This document shows, piece after piece, positions 1-9,445 of a stretch of 64,000 bases of DNA; the stretch's first letter is position 1; each line of letters starts with the position of its first letter. Source of the stretch: Leptospira sp. B5-022. GTDB lineage: Bacteria; Spirochaetota; Leptospiria; Leptospirales; Leptospiraceae. The notes below the pieces were generated by a model that was not told the origin of the DNA, did no database searches, and saw only the letters and a program-made list of their open reading frames with translations. The translations under genes and the position numbers were made by a program. The DNA is taken from assembly GCF_000347035.1 (NCBI RefSeq), contig NZ_ANIJ01000018.1:434001-498000 (forward strand), read 5' to 3'.

Positions 1-1482
1 TAACATTTCCTGCATACCGGGTCCGCCTTTTGGACCTTCATATCGGATCACTACTACGTCACCTTCTACCACCTCGTTGCCGAGGATTTTAGCAACAGCT
101 TCTTCTTGGCTTTCCATCACTCTGGCCTTGCCCTTGAATTTCCAGATGGACTCGTCAACACCCGCCGTCTTAACGATACAACCTTCGGGTGCGATATTTC
201 CGTAAAGAACAGCAAGTCCTCCATCTTGTGAGTATGCGTGTTCTACGTCTCGAATACAACCGTTAGCCCTATCTAGATCCAGTTCAGGCCAACGTTTGTC
301 TTGGGAGAATGCTTCCGTTGTAGGAATTCCACCCGGTGCTGCGGAGAATAATGCGTATGCCTTGGAGTTTGCTTTCTGACGAACGATATCCCATTCTTCT
401 AAAGCTTTTCCTAATGTTTCTGAATGGACCGTAGGCACATCTCTATGAATAAGGCCTGCTCTGTCCAACTCGGAAAGAATACCGATGACTCCACCCGCTC
501 TATGAACGTCTTCCATATGATATTTTTGCGTGGCAGGTGCTACTTTACAAACGCAAGGAACTCTTCTGGAAATAAGATCAATATCATGCATTTTGAAATT
601 GATTCCTGCTTCGTTTGCAGCCGCGAGAATATGGAGTACTGTATTTGTAGATCCTCCCATCGCTACGTCCAAACTCATCGCATTTTGGAAGGCTTCGTGT
701 GTTGCGATGTTTCTCGGAAGAACGGATTCATCGTCCTGTTCATAATATCTTTTTGCAAGTTCTACGATCAATCGTCCGGCGGTTAAGAAGAGTTGTTTTC
801 TGTCCGCATGAGTAGCTAACGTGGAACCGTTGCCAGGAAGAGAAAGTCCTAATGCTTCGGTAAGACAGTTCATCGAATTTGCTGTGAACATTCCGGAACA
901 AGATCCGCAAGTCGGACAAGCAGAACGTTCTATCTGCTCTACAAGTTCGTCGGAAACATTTTCGTTGGCGGCTTCTACCATTGCATCCACCAAATCCAAT
1001 TTTCGAACCTCTCCATTCCAATTTACTTTTCCGGCTTCCATGGGTCCACCGGATACGAAAACGGTTGGTATGTTCAATCGTAACGCTGCCATAAGCATTC
1101 CGGGTGTGATCTTATCGCAGTTGGAAATACAAATAAGTGCATCTGCAGTATGTGCGTTGACCATATATTCCACCGAGTCGGCGATCAGGTCTCGGCTCGG
1201 CAAAGAGTATAACATTCCGCCATGCCCCATGGCTATACCGTCGTCCACTGCGATGGTATTGAATTCTTTTGCGACGGCTCCCGCCTTCTCCACTTCTCTA
1301 GCGACCATTTGTCCTAGATCTTTTAAATGAACATGTCCCGGAACGAACTGAGTGAATGAGTTTGCAATTGCGATGATCGGTTTTCCGAAATCACCTTCTT
1401 TCATGCCGGTGGCTCTCCAGAGAGCTCTGGCTCCGGCCATATTGCGTCCATGGGTGGAAGTACGGGATCTTAACTGAGGCAT
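1..1482 (-). CDS. ilvD: dihydroxy-acid dehydratase (3' end outside window)
   Basis: Dehydrates 2,3-dihydroxy-isovalerate and 2,3-dihydroxy-3-methylvalerate to the 2-oxo acids in valine and isoleucine synthesis (cytosol). The minus-strand frame opens at ATG 1482 ([20 protein letters not shown]) and stays open to base 1, giving 494 codons; the family is usually about 555-570 residues, so the last 60-70 are missing. Iron-sulphur cluster motifs are visible: [10 protein letters not shown] and [12 protein letters not shown]. The last visible residues, [13 protein letters not shown], are the conserved C-terminal IlvD block. It is transcribed away from the ethanolamine genes and shares a divergent intergenic region with the permease. 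The call is very secure. Confidence 0.97.
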   Translation of the reverse strand, partial: MPQLRSRTSTHGRNMAGARALWRATGMKEGDFGKPIIAIANSFTQFVPGHVHLKDLGQMVAREVEKAGAVAKEFNTIAVDDGIAMGHGGMLYSLPSRDLIADSVEYMVNAHTADALICISNCDKITPGMLMAALRLNIPTVFVSGGPMEAGKVNWNGEVRKLDLVDAMVEAANENVSDELVEQIERSACPTCGSCSGMFTANSMNCLTEALGLSLPGNGSTLATHADRKQLFLTAGRLIVELAKRYYEQDDESVLPRNIATHEAFQNAMSLDVAMGGSTNTVLHILAAANEAGINFKMHDIDLISRRVPCVCKVAPATQKYHMEDVHRAGGVIGILSELDRAGLIHRDVPTVHSETLGKALEEWDIVRQKANSKAYALFSAAPGGIPTTEAFSQDKRWPELDLDRANGCIRDVEHAYSQDGGLAVLYGNIAPEGCIVKTAGVDESIWKFKGKARVMESQEEAVAKILGNEVVEGDVVVIRYEGPKGGPGMQEML

Positions 1483-1669
1483 ATTGAATGCTCCCTGGTG
1501 TAAGTTTAGACGTCGAGTTTTTTCCTAAGGGAGAAACTAAGTTGGTTTTGAGATCGAATCGCGTATAGTAAGTATAAAATTGTGCTCTAGTCGCCCGAGT
1601 GGTGGAACTCCTACATCGTGTTAGAAAGCTCCGAGGGGGCAGGCACATTTCTTGCTAATCAAACCTAGA
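1483..1669. promoter_or_regulatory. divergent intergenic region ilvD / permease
   Basis: This gap should hold the promoters of both ilvD (minus) and the permease (plus). At 1602-1614 there is an imperfect GGAACTCC-type palindrome related to sites near 33221 and 40015. I see no convincing -35/-10 pair and no leader peptide or T-box-like structure. Confidence 0.35.
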
Positions 1670-2980
1670 ATGGAATCAAAAGAAGAATTCAGTAGAACCC
1701 TGGGGCCTTGGCTACTTTGGGGTTTGGGGGTCGGATACGTAATTTCAGGCATGTATTTCGGTTGGAACTTAGGTCTACCGGTTGGTGGGACCTTGGGCTT
1801 AGGAATTGCCACCTTACTCATCATTCTGCTATATGTTTGTTTTTCTTTCAGTTACACAGAACTCGCATGTATGATCCCCAAAGCGGGAGGAGCATTCGAC
1901 TACGGTAGAGAAGCTCTCGGAAATGCCTGGGCTTATCTGGTAGGCACCGCTCAGTTGATCGAATTTTTATTTGCGCCCCCTGCGATTGCCGCCGCCATTG
2001 GCGCCTACTTCTCCTTGTTTTTGTCTGGAATCGATCCGATCTGGATCGCGATTATTGCTTACCTACTATTTACAAGTTTGAATATACTTGGAGTAAAATT
2101 TGCGGCTTCCTTCGAATTCGGGATTACTATATTAGCGGTTTTCGAATTACTTTTATTTTCAGGACTTACACTTCCTAGTTTTTCTTGGGATAAGTTTTCC
2201 TCCAATCCATTGCCCAACGGTTGGACAGGTGCCTTGTCCTCATTACCGTTTGCTGTTTGGTTCTTTCTTGCAATCGAAGGAGTAGCAAACGTTGCAGAAG
2301 AAACAAAAGATCCTCAAAAAAATATTTTGATCGGATTCGGATCTGCGTTAGCCACTTTGGTTGTACTTTGCGGATTGGTGTTTTTTTCTTCCATTGGAGT
2401 CGGTGGATGGGAAATGATCGTGTATCCTGAACAAGGAGCTGCCGCCTCCGATTATCCATTGCCTCTCGCATTACGGAAATTATACGGAGAGTCCGGTTGG
2501 GCATTTCACCTTCTGATCACCATCGGATTATTCGGACTTATCGCTTCTTTTCACGGGATCATTTTGGCGGGGGGAAGAGCCAGTTTCGAATTTGGAAGGG
2601 CCGATTTTCTTCCTAAATTTTTCGGTAAGATCCATCCTAAATTCAAAACACCTGCAAATGCACTGTTGGCAAATACCGCATTCGGGATTGCAGCATTATG
2701 CACAGGTAAAACATCCGAGCTGATCACATTATCCGCATTCGGAGCCTTGCTCTTATATTTCTGTTCCATGATCAGCTTTTTTGTGCTCAGAAAAAGTCAG
2801 CCGGATAGAGAAAGACCGTTTGTGGTTCCGGGAGGGAAAATCCTACCTTCTATCGCCCTTGTTCTATCTGCGCTCGTCTTGGCCGTGTCTGCCTGGCAAC
2901 ATCCAATCTTATTCGGGATCTTTATTTTGATCTTAGGAAGCGGCTTGGTTTGGGCCAGGTCTTCCATTTTTGGAAAATGA
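1670..2980 (+). CDS. eat: APC-family permease, probably ethanolamine permease
   Basis: An inner-membrane amino-acid/polyamine/organocation (APC) transporter with about 12 hydrophobic segments across 436 residues. The N-terminal region (LGPWLLWGLGVGYVISGMY) and the first helices with GGAFDYGREALG resemble ethanolamine permeases of the Eat type more than amino-acid antiporters. The immediate downstream neighbours are eutB and eutC, so it likely imports ethanolamine for them. I prefer ATG 1670 (MESKEEFSRT). A TTG at 1652 in the same frame would add six residues and sits better behind the G-rich stretch at 1633-1640, so the start is uncertain. The substrate is inferred mainly from context. Confidence 0.85.
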   Translation: MESKEEFSRTLGPWLLWGLGVGYVISGMYFGWNLGLPVGGTLGLGIATLLIILLYVCFSFSYTELACMIPKAGGAFDYGREALGNAWAYLVGTAQLIEFLFAPPAIAAAIGAYFSLFLSGIDPIWIAIIAYLLFTSLNILGVKFAASFEFGITILAVFELLLFSGLTLPSFSWDKFSSNPLPNGWTGALSSLPFAVWFFLAIEGVANVAEETKDPQKNILIGFGSALATLVVLCGLVFFSSIGVGGWEMIVYPEQGAAASDYPLPLALRKLYGESGWAFHLLITIGLFGLIASFHGIILAGGRASFEFGRADFLPKFFGKIHPKFKTPANALLANTAFGIAALCTGKTSELITLSAFGALLLYFCSMISFFVLRKSQPDRERPFVVPGGKILPSIALVLSALVLAVSAWQHPILFGIFILILGSGLVWARSSIFGK

Positions 2981-3085
2981 AAAGGCAATTTTCTTGATTT
3001 GGGATTTTTCGGAATTAGAGTAAGTCGGATCAAGAAAAGAAAAAATTCCGATCAAAGATCTTATATGAGACAATAGGAAATCAAT

Positions 3086-4480
3086 ATGGCTTATAAAACC
3101 GTTCTTGGTAGGAGGTCTTACACATTTCCTGACTTAAAAACATTATTAGCGAAGGCGAGCCCGCTTCGTTCGGGAGACCAATTGGCAGGGATCGCAGCTT
3201 CCACTCAGGAAGAAAGGGTGGCCGCCCAAATGGCTTTGGCAGATCTGCCTTTATCAGAATTTTTGAATATAGAATTGATCCCTGGAGAAACGGACGAAGT
3301 GACTCGGCTCATTTTCGAATCGCATAATAGTTCGGCTTTTTCTAAAATTTCTTCCTTAACAGTGGGAGAATTTCGCGACTTTCTGTTAAAGGAAAATACG
3401 GACTCGGACCTGATTTCCCAGATCCGAGACGGGATCACTCCGGAGATGGCTGCCGCTGTTTCCAAGTTAATGTCCAACCAGGATCTGATCTTGGTTTCTA
3501 AAAAATCTCCCGTGGTGACCAAGTTCCGAAACACGATAGGACTTCCTGGAAGGTTGTCCGCACGTTTGCAACCCAATCATCCCACGGACGATCCTAAAGG
3601 AATTGCTGCGAGTATATTGGACGGACTCCTTTTGGGAAGCGGGGATGCAGTGATCGGTATCAACCCGGCGACGGACAATGTTCCGACAGTGATTGCACTT
3701 TTGAAAATGTTGGATTCTATCATTCAAAAATATTCTATACCGACCCAGTCTTGTGTTCTCTGTCATGTGACCACTTCTATGAAAGCGATGGAAGAAGGTG
3801 CTCCTCTCGATCTTGTATTCCAATCCATCGGAGGAAGCGAAGCTTTGAACAAAAGTTTCGGGGTGAATTTAAGTATTTTGGAAGAATCTAGACAGATGGC
3901 TTTGGAACTGAACAGAGGTACAATCGGAAAAAACGTAATGTATTTCGAAACGGGACAGGGAAGTGGATTGTCTGCGGGAGCACATTTTGGTATAGACCAA
4001 CAAACCTTAGAGGCAAGAGCGTATGCGGTCGCAAAAAAATTCGATCCTTTACTTGTGAATACTGTGGTAGGTTTTATCGGACCGGAATATCTATATAACG
4101 GAAAACAAATATTAAGGGCTGGATTAGAAGATCATTTTTGTGGAAAACTTTTAGGTCTTCCTATGGGTGTGGATGTTTGTTACACCAATCATGCGGATGC
4201 GGACCAGGATGATATGGATACATTACTTACATTACTTGGAGCCGCCGGATGTAATTATATTATGGGGGTTCCCGGTGCGGACGATGTGATGTTGTCTTAC
4301 CAAAGTACTTCTTTTCATGACGCTTTGTATTTGCGTCAACTTTTCGGCCTGAGGCCGGCCCCTGAATTCGAATCTTGGCTTTTGGAGAAAGGGTTATTCG
4401 AAACAACGAAACAATTTTTGCCCAAGGAGAATCCAGGCAAACTTTTACTCGAAGAAATATTAGAGGATAAGGCCGGATGA
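3086..4480 (+). CDS. eutB: ethanolamine ammonia-lyase large subunit
   Basis: Catalytic subunit of the adenosylcobalamin-dependent lyase that splits ethanolamine into acetaldehyde and ammonia. It has 464 residues, close to the usual 450-465. Residues that bind substrate in enterobacterial EutB are present in their motifs: Arg160 and Gln162 in SARLQPN, Asn193 in IGINP, Glu288 in YFETGQGSG and Asp363 in MGVDVCYTNHADADQDDMD. It follows the permease by 105 bp and overlaps eutC by 4 bp (ATGA), so the two subunits are probably translationally coupled. No eutA reactivase or microcompartment shell gene is visible nearby, so this is a minimal cytosolic eut system. Confidence 0.97.
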   Translation: MAYKTVLGRRSYTFPDLKTLLAKASPLRSGDQLAGIAASTQEERVAAQMALADLPLSEFLNIELIPGETDEVTRLIFESHNSSAFSKISSLTVGEFRDFLLKENTDSDLISQIRDGITPEMAAAVSKLMSNQDLILVSKKSPVVTKFRNTIGLPGRLSARLQPNHPTDDPKGIAASILDGLLLGSGDAVIGINPATDNVPTVIALLKMLDSIIQKYSIPTQSCVLCHVTTSMKAMEEGAPLDLVFQSIGGSEALNKSFGVNLSILEESRQMALELNRGTIGKNVMYFETGQGSGLSAGAHFGIDQQTLEARAYAVAKKFDPLLVNTVVGFIGPEYLYNGKQILRAGLEDHFCGKLLGLPMGVDVCYTNHADADQDDMDTLLTLLGAAGCNYIMGVPGADDVMLSYQSTSFHDALYLRQLFGLRPAPEFESWLLEKGLFETTKQFLPKENPGKLLLEEILEDKAG

Positions 4481-5262
4481 ATCCTAAAGAATTTTGGAAA
4501 AGTTTAACTTCCGCTAGGATTGGGATCGGAAGGTCGGGAGGTTCTATCCCTACTTCTGAACTTCTAAAATTCAGATTGGATCATGCAAGAGCAAGAGACG
4601 CAGTTTTAGAAGAACCGGATTTTGATACGATCCATATCGGCCTTGAAAAAATTTTCCAACCATCAGGGATCGAGACTATTGGTGTAGAAAGTTTAGCAAA
4701 AAGCAGAGAAGAATATTTACTGAGACCGGATTTGGGCCGTAGGCTCTCGGGACCTTCCCGGTCTAGATTAGAATCTAAAAAAGGAAACTGTGATCTTGCG
4801 TTGATAGGTATAGACGGACTTTCTGCGAGAGCTATCGATTCGAATTTGATACCATTCTTACAAGTTTTGGTGCCGATCTTATCCAAGCAAAAATACAAGA
4901 TCGCTCCGTTCGTTTTAGGAAAGTTTGGAAGGGTTGCCATCGGAGACGAGATCGGAGAAATATTGGGGGCCAAAGCGGTTGTATTGCTGATAGGAGAACG
5001 ACCGGGACTTTCTTCCGCAGATAGTTTAGGAATGTATCTGACCTTTGATCCTAAGTTAGGCAAAACAGACGAAAGCCGAAATTGTATTTCGAATATACGA
5101 CCCGACGGCTTAGATTTTTACAAAGCATCCTTAAAAACGGCTTATTTACTTTCCGAATCTCTCAAACGGGGTATTTCAGGAGTGGATCTAAAGGACGAAA
5201 TGATCCCTGATTTCTTGGAAGCTTCTTCCAAAGATAATGTTTCAAATAGATTGAGTTTATAA
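4477..5262 (+). CDS. eutC: ethanolamine ammonia-lyase small subunit
   Basis: Small subunit of the ethanolamine ammonia-lyase complex, which completes the cobalamin-binding site of EutB. It has 261 residues. Typical segments are the N-terminal TSARIGIGRSGGSIPTSELL, followed by LDHARARDAV, then ANLIGERPGLSSADSLGMYL-like text (here VVLLIGERPGLSSADSLGMY) and the C-terminal SNIRPDGL block. The start codon overlaps the eutB stop. It is the last gene of the unit; a GC-rich inverted-repeat element follows about 30 bp downstream. Confidence 0.96.
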   Translation: MNPKEFWKSLTSARIGIGRSGGSIPTSELLKFRLDHARARDAVLEEPDFDTIHIGLEKIFQPSGIETIGVESLAKSREEYLLRPDLGRRLSGPSRSRLESKKGNCDLALIGIDGLSARAIDSNLIPFLQVLVPILSKQKYKIAPFVLGKFGRVAIGDEIGEILGAKAVVLLIGERPGLSSADSLGMYLTFDPKLGKTDESRNCISNIRPDGLDFYKASLKTAYLLSESLKRGISGVDLKDEMIPDFLEASSKDNVSNRLSL

Positions 5263-5291
5263 AATCTGTTTCAGAAATACTTTAAAGTAGC

Positions 5292-5394
5292 TTAGAGTGA
5301 ATTTTTTGCCTGAGAGCGAAGCCAGGATGGCGAAGTGACCCGGAGCTCTGCACAGGATGTGCAGGCGGAGGGGAAGGCAAAAAATTTACTCTAA
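5292..5394. repeat. GC-rich intergenic element bounded by 19-bp inverted repeats
   Basis: The arms 5292-5310 and 5376-5394 are inverted copies matching at 18 of 19 positions, each carrying a six-base A or T run. They enclose about 65 bp that is much more GC-rich than the flanks and contains CGAAGCC, GGCGAAG and CGGAG words. The whole can fold into one long hairpin behind eutC. It resembles the GC-rich segments at 17010-17215, 20193-20421 and 33100-33260 in composition and word use. It may be a transcription barrier or a small non-autonomous mobile element. The 288-bp gap it lies in holds no other feature I can support. Confidence 0.6.
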
Positions 5395-5550
5395 GAAAAT
5401 GCTTCATAAAGATTCTGAAACGGATTCTTATAAATTTATCAAACATTACAAATTCGGCTTGAATCCTTATTCTCTAAGGAATAGATTCTATGGAAAGAAC
5501 TACTTCGAGAAAGAGCTAGATCATTCTCGATAAGGCGAAAAGGGAAAAAG

Positions 5551-5781
5551 ATGTATAAAAATAATATAGAATTTATCATTAACTCCACCAATAAAGATGA
5601 GCCTATGTATGGCATTATCGCTTTGGTGAGTGATACTCTGGAATCCATGAAAGCGGATATAGCTTCACAAAGAGTAGACGAAGATCAAAAGAAGGCTTTT
5701 CGTTCCGCTATGAAAGATATGATTTCCGGTTTGATTAAATTGAACGGCATCGTAGAGGGTGCGGGGCAGAGGGTTAGGTAA
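5551..5781 (+). CDS. small hypothetical protein
   Basis: A 76-residue ORF whose ATG follows the purine-rich stretch AAAAGGGAAAAAG, a reasonable ribosome-binding site. The sequence is polar and probably helical (SDTLESMKADIASQRVDEDQ, then KKAFRSAMKDMISGLIKLNG), with no signal peptide, cysteine or membrane segment. I do not recognise the family. It converges with the minus-strand membrane-anchored gene starting at 6742, whose stop is 23 bp away. The good ribosome-binding site and balanced composition favour a real gene over chance. Confidence 0.55.
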   Translation: MYKNNIEFIINSTNKDEPMYGIIALVSDTLESMKADIASQRVDEDQKKAFRSAMKDMISGLIKLNGIVEGAGQRVR

Positions 5782-5803
5782 GAGCGAAAATTTCGCTTAA
5801 CTA

Positions 5804-6742
5804 TCAATCCTTCCCCAAAAACAAGCGGATCCCTTTCGCTATCGTTTGCAAGGTTCTGGCCATCAAACCTTCCAGCTTGGTTTGAAGGAATAATTCCATG
5901 ATCAATTTTCTGAGGGCCAGATCGAAAGGGAGATTGAAATCGTTCCAATCAACTCCGAATCGGAATGGATAAGATTCGGATTCCTCTTCTTCTCCAAGGC
6001 CGGTATGTAATAAAGTGCCTTCGAAGTCGGTATGATGTTCGTCTATATGCCGAAATTCTAAAGTAAGATGCACTTGCTTTTTGAATAAAGGTAAAGGGAT
6101 AATTTCCAACCCGGCAAGTTCCCCCCAGGTGATGCCGCTCAACGTCAGATATCCCCTGTCTCCACCTTTAAGCGTTCCGGTTCTAAGTAGTCCTTCTCTT
6201 CCGAGCCTACAAGAGCCCATTCTGCTTCTAAAAAGGATCTCTAACGGAGAGCCTGCATCCAGAACCCCGTTCTCTATTTTGATGTCCCGGATCTGTATAT
6301 TAAATACCGGAGTTAAGGTCTTGTCCTCTATATCTATACTGGAATGCGATACCTTCTCCAGTTTGAATTGGATCCTTCCTCTTTTGGGAAGGTATTCTAT
6401 TTTTTTCCGGGATTCTACTCTGTTGGTGTAATCCATATGGAATGAGCGGACATTCACTCCTCTGAATATTAGCTTTCCTTTAAATAGATTGGAAAACGAG
6501 ATCCTGAAATGAACAAAACTACCTTTCGCATGAACGATATCCGTTCCGAGTTCTCCTGGGAAGAATAGTACGAAATGTCTGGCCCAAACCCAAAGTCCCG
6601 GCAGTATGATGCCGGGTGTCAACCATCTGAACTTGAACAACCTAAACGATATTATATTTACGAGAAGCTGTAAAATTGGGCCGCTTAGAATGAACTGAAG
6701 GCCTAAGTAGCCAAATAATACTAATAGGATCGGAAAAGGCAT
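5804..6742 (-). CDS. membrane-anchored AsmA/DUF748-like hypothetical protein
   Basis: A 312-residue protein with an N-terminal hydrophobic segment (PILLVLFGYLGLQFILSGPI) followed by a second weakly hydrophobic stretch near residues 40-60, then a long beta-rich region (for example VFNIQIRDIKIENGVLDAGS). Alternating beta strands such as IQIRDIKIENGVLD after a single N-terminal anchor recall AsmA/DUF748-type periplasmic bridge proteins, but the match is only in style. The C-terminus is amphipathic helical. The TerB-like gene lies 20 bp upstream on the same strand, so they may be cotranscribed. Function unknown. Confidence 0.7.
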   Translation of the reverse strand: MPFPILLVLFGYLGLQFILSGPILQLLVNIISFRLFKFRWLTPGIILPGLWVWARHFVLFFPGELGTDIVHAKGSFVHFRISFSNLFKGKLIFRGVNVRSFHMDYTNRVESRKKIEYLPKRGRIQFKLEKVSHSSIDIEDKTLTPVFNIQIRDIKIENGVLDAGSPLEILFRSRMGSCRLGREGLLRTGTLKGGDRGYLTLSGITWGELAGLEIIPLPLFKKQVHLTLEFRHIDEHHTDFEGTLLHTGLGEEEESESYPFRFGVDWNDFNLPFDLALRKLIMELFLQTKLEGLMARTLQTIAKGIRLFLGKD

Positions 6743-6762
6743 GGGAGAGAGGGCGACTTGAG

Positions 6763-7269
6763 TCAGTCCTCGTCGCCGTCCGTATATTTATTATCTATGT
6801 TTTTCTTATCCATGGAAGAAATTTCCAACTCCTTGGCCAGATCTTCTAAAAATTCCTTTTCTCTATCCGTAAATTTGCCGTCACTCGTTACGATACATAC
6901 TGCATCTTCGTAAAAATTCGCGGCTAAGACCGGATTTCCTTCCGCAAAATCAGTGATCATCTTAATCGGAAGTGGAGATTCGAACACTTCGGATAATTCT
7001 TCTATGATCTCGGCCTTTTGGTCTTGATGATGATCAAAGATACAATCCTTATCGAACATAGCTTTTACCATTTGTCCGACTAGGTTTCCTTCTTTTCTAT
7101 GAAAGACTCCGTCTGCATGACAAGAATAAGACCAAAGACTGACTAACACTTTGGCGTAATTCATCTTGAGTTGAAAAATCTCGGACTCTCTATCCAGACT
7201 TTTCTGAAATTTTTCGTAAAACTCATGACCCGGCAGAACTTTACTAGCCAAGGATGAAACCCTTTCCAT
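6763..7269 (-). CDS. TerB-family-like protein
   Basis: A 168-residue, probably cytosolic helical protein. The pattern VSLWSYSCHADGVFHRKEG near the middle and CIVTSDGKFTDREKEFLEDL near the C-terminus is the duplicated acidic D-G-x-x-x-x-x-E signature of TerB-like (tellurite-resistance B) folds, which bind metal at these loops. Such proteins are widespread and often not linked to tellurite. It precedes the AsmA-like gene in the same direction and is divergent from metG. The TerB fold is a motif-based call; the role is unknown. Confidence 0.75.
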   Translation of the reverse strand: MERVSSLASKVLPGHEFYEKFQKSLDRESEIFQLKMNYAKVLVSLWSYSCHADGVFHRKEGNLVGQMVKAMFDKDCIFDHHQDQKAEIIEELSEVFESPLPIKMITDFAEGNPVLAANFYEDAVCIVTSDGKFTDREKEFLEDLAKELEISSMDKKNIDNKYTDGDED

Positions 7270-7384
7270 TTTAATGCCTTCCTTACGATGGCGATCCCGT
7301 TTTTCCGATGTATTTTAACCCAACCTGCGGTTTTGCAATGAAAATCCATGTTGATTTTGGGGGAATTTTTCTCAACCTGACTAT

Positions 7385-9415
7385 GTGAGTTCCGAAACAA
7401 AACGAAAGATCCTAGTTACTTCCGCTTTGCCTTACGCGAATGGTCCCATTCATTTGGGCCATGTTCTGGAAGCGATCCAGACTGATATTTATGTTCGTTA
7501 TCAAAAATCTATAGGCAATGAGTGCTATTTTTTCTGCGCGGACGATACCCATGGCACACCCATCATGCTTGCTGCAAGAAAAGAAGGGATTAGCCCGGAA
7601 GAATTGATTGACCGAGTCAGAGCGGAACATTACCGGGATCTCTCCGGCTTTTTAGTGGGATACGATAATTATTATACCACTAACTCGGAAGAAAATCGAA
7701 TCCTTTCCGAGGAAATTTATCTTTCTTTGAAGGGAAAGGGGCATATATCGGAAAGAGAGATCGAGCAGGCCTATTGTGATACCGATAAGATGTTCCTTCC
7801 TGATCGTTTTATCAAGGGGACTTGTCCGAATTGTGGGACCCAGGATCAATACGGAGATAGCTGCGAGAATTGCGGAGCAACTTATTCTCCTAAGGATCTA
7901 AAAGATTCTCATTGCTCCTTATGCGGTAACCCACCCGTTAGTCGAAATTCTAAACATATCTTTTTTAAGTTGGGTGATTTCGAAAAATATCTTTCCGACT
8001 GGGTCGAAAAGGATTCCCACGTTGCGGACGGTGTTCGTAAAAAACTGAAAGAATGGTTCGAGACGGGGCTTCAGGATTGGGATATTTCTCGTGACGGGCC
8101 TTATTTCGGTTTTAAGATCCCCGGCGAGACCGAAAAATATTTTTATGTTTGGTTAGATGCTCCTATCGGCTATATGGCTTCCAGTTTGAATCATTTCAAG
8201 GGGGATCGTAAAAAATTCGATTCCTTCTGGAAAGACGAGAAGGCGGAGATCTCCCATTTTATCGGAAAAGATATATTATATTTTCATACTTTATTTTGGC
8301 CTGCTACCTTAGAAGGAAGTGGATATCGTTCGCCTACTCAGGTCCATGTGCACGGTTTTATAACCGTGAACGGAGAAAAGATGTCCAAGTCCAGAGGCAC
8401 TTTCATCAAGGCGGAAGGTTACCTAAAACATTTGGATCCGGAACATCTTCGCTTCTATTTGGCTGGGAAACTCGGGCAAGGAATGGACGACCTGGATCTT
8501 TCTTTCGACGATTATACTGCGAAGGTAAATTCGGACTTTGTAGGGAATTTTGTAAACCTGGTTTCCAGGGTAGCTACTTCTATATTAGATAAACTTGATA
8601 GAACTTTGGGTAGTTTGGATGCGGAAGGAAAGAAGGTCTTGGACGAACTTAGAAGCTCCGAATCCAGGATCAAAGAATGGTATGAAACCAGAAATTATAC
8701 CAGAGTAATGAAGGAATGTTCTCGTTTAGGGGATATTGCGAATAAATACGTAAACGATCTTGCCCCATGGATCCAGATTAAATCGGATGCGGAAGCTGCT
8801 CGAAAAACGGTAACCGTCGCTTTGAATGCAGCCAGAATTCTTTCCATTTATCTGTATCCTGTTCTTCCTAAATCAGGGGAGAAGGTGTATAAAATTTTAG
8901 GTTTAAATAAAAAGCCCGAGTTTGCGGATCTTTCTTCCGATCTGGAAAAAACAAAAGTATCCGCTTACGAAATGATCACCAAACGTGTAGAGGAAAAATC
9001 GATTCAAACCATGTTAGAAGAAAACGCTTTGGAAACTAAATCCGTTCCACCTGCAACTCCGTCCGCTCCTACTAAGGCAGAAGGAATTTTGGAAATTTCT
9101 ATCGAGGATCTAAGCAAGGTAGATCTGAGAGTCGGTAAAATTATAGAGGCCGGTCCTGTGGAAGGTGCGGATAAATTAGTCCAAGTAAAATTGGATCTGG
9201 GTCCTCTTGGAACTAAGAACGTTTTTGCAGGTATCAAAGCCGCTTATCAACCTCAGGATCTGATAGGGTTGACGATTGTTGCGGTTGCCAACTTGAAACC
9301 TAGAAAGATGAAGTTCGGGGTTTCGGAAGCTATGCTTTTGGCTTCCGGTGAAGGCGATAGACTCAGTCTTTTTGTGCCTCATAGAGGTGCTAACCCTGGC
9401 GATAAATTGAAGTAA
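7385..9415 (+). CDS. metG: methionyl-tRNA synthetase
   Basis: Charges tRNA-Met in the cytosol. The 676-residue protein has the class I HIGH-type motif HLGH at residues 23-26, a zinc knuckle with two CxxC pairs at about 146-180 (CPNCGTQ, CENCGATY, then CSLCG), and KMSKS at about 332-336. After the anticodon-binding helical domain comes a C-terminal Trbp111-like tRNA-binding domain starting near DLRVGKIIEAGPVEGADKL, as in long bacterial MetG. The start is GTG at 7385, giving MSSETKRKIL; an ATG one base upstream is out of frame and immediately stopped. glnD follows after 30 bp. Confidence 0.98.
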   Translation: MSSETKRKILVTSALPYANGPIHLGHVLEAIQTDIYVRYQKSIGNECYFFCADDTHGTPIMLAARKEGISPEELIDRVRAEHYRDLSGFLVGYDNYYTTNSEENRILSEEIYLSLKGKGHISEREIEQAYCDTDKMFLPDRFIKGTCPNCGTQDQYGDSCENCGATYSPKDLKDSHCSLCGNPPVSRNSKHIFFKLGDFEKYLSDWVEKDSHVADGVRKKLKEWFETGLQDWDISRDGPYFGFKIPGETEKYFYVWLDAPIGYMASSLNHFKGDRKKFDSFWKDEKAEISHFIGKDILYFHTLFWPATLEGSGYRSPTQVHVHGFITVNGEKMSKSRGTFIKAEGYLKHLDPEHLRFYLAGKLGQGMDDLDLSFDDYTAKVNSDFVGNFVNLVSRVATSILDKLDRTLGSLDAEGKKVLDELRSSESRIKEWYETRNYTRVMKECSRLGDIANKYVNDLAPWIQIKSDAEAARKTVTVALNAARILSIYLYPVLPKSGEKVYKILGLNKKPEFADLSSDLEKTKVSAYEMITKRVEEKSIQTMLEENALETKSVPPATPSAPTKAEGILEISIEDLSKVDLRVGKIIEAGPVEGADKLVQVKLDLGPLGTKNVFAGIKAAYQPQDLIGLTIVAVANLKPRKMKFGVSEAMLLASGEGDRLSLFVPHRGANPGDKLK

Positions 9416-9445
9416 ACTTAGTCTAACAGCTAGTAGGAACGAGAC

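Noticed and set aside
424..1330. Plus-strand ORFs opposite the start of the window
   Set aside because: They are shadows of ilvD on the minus strand, which has complete conserved motifs.
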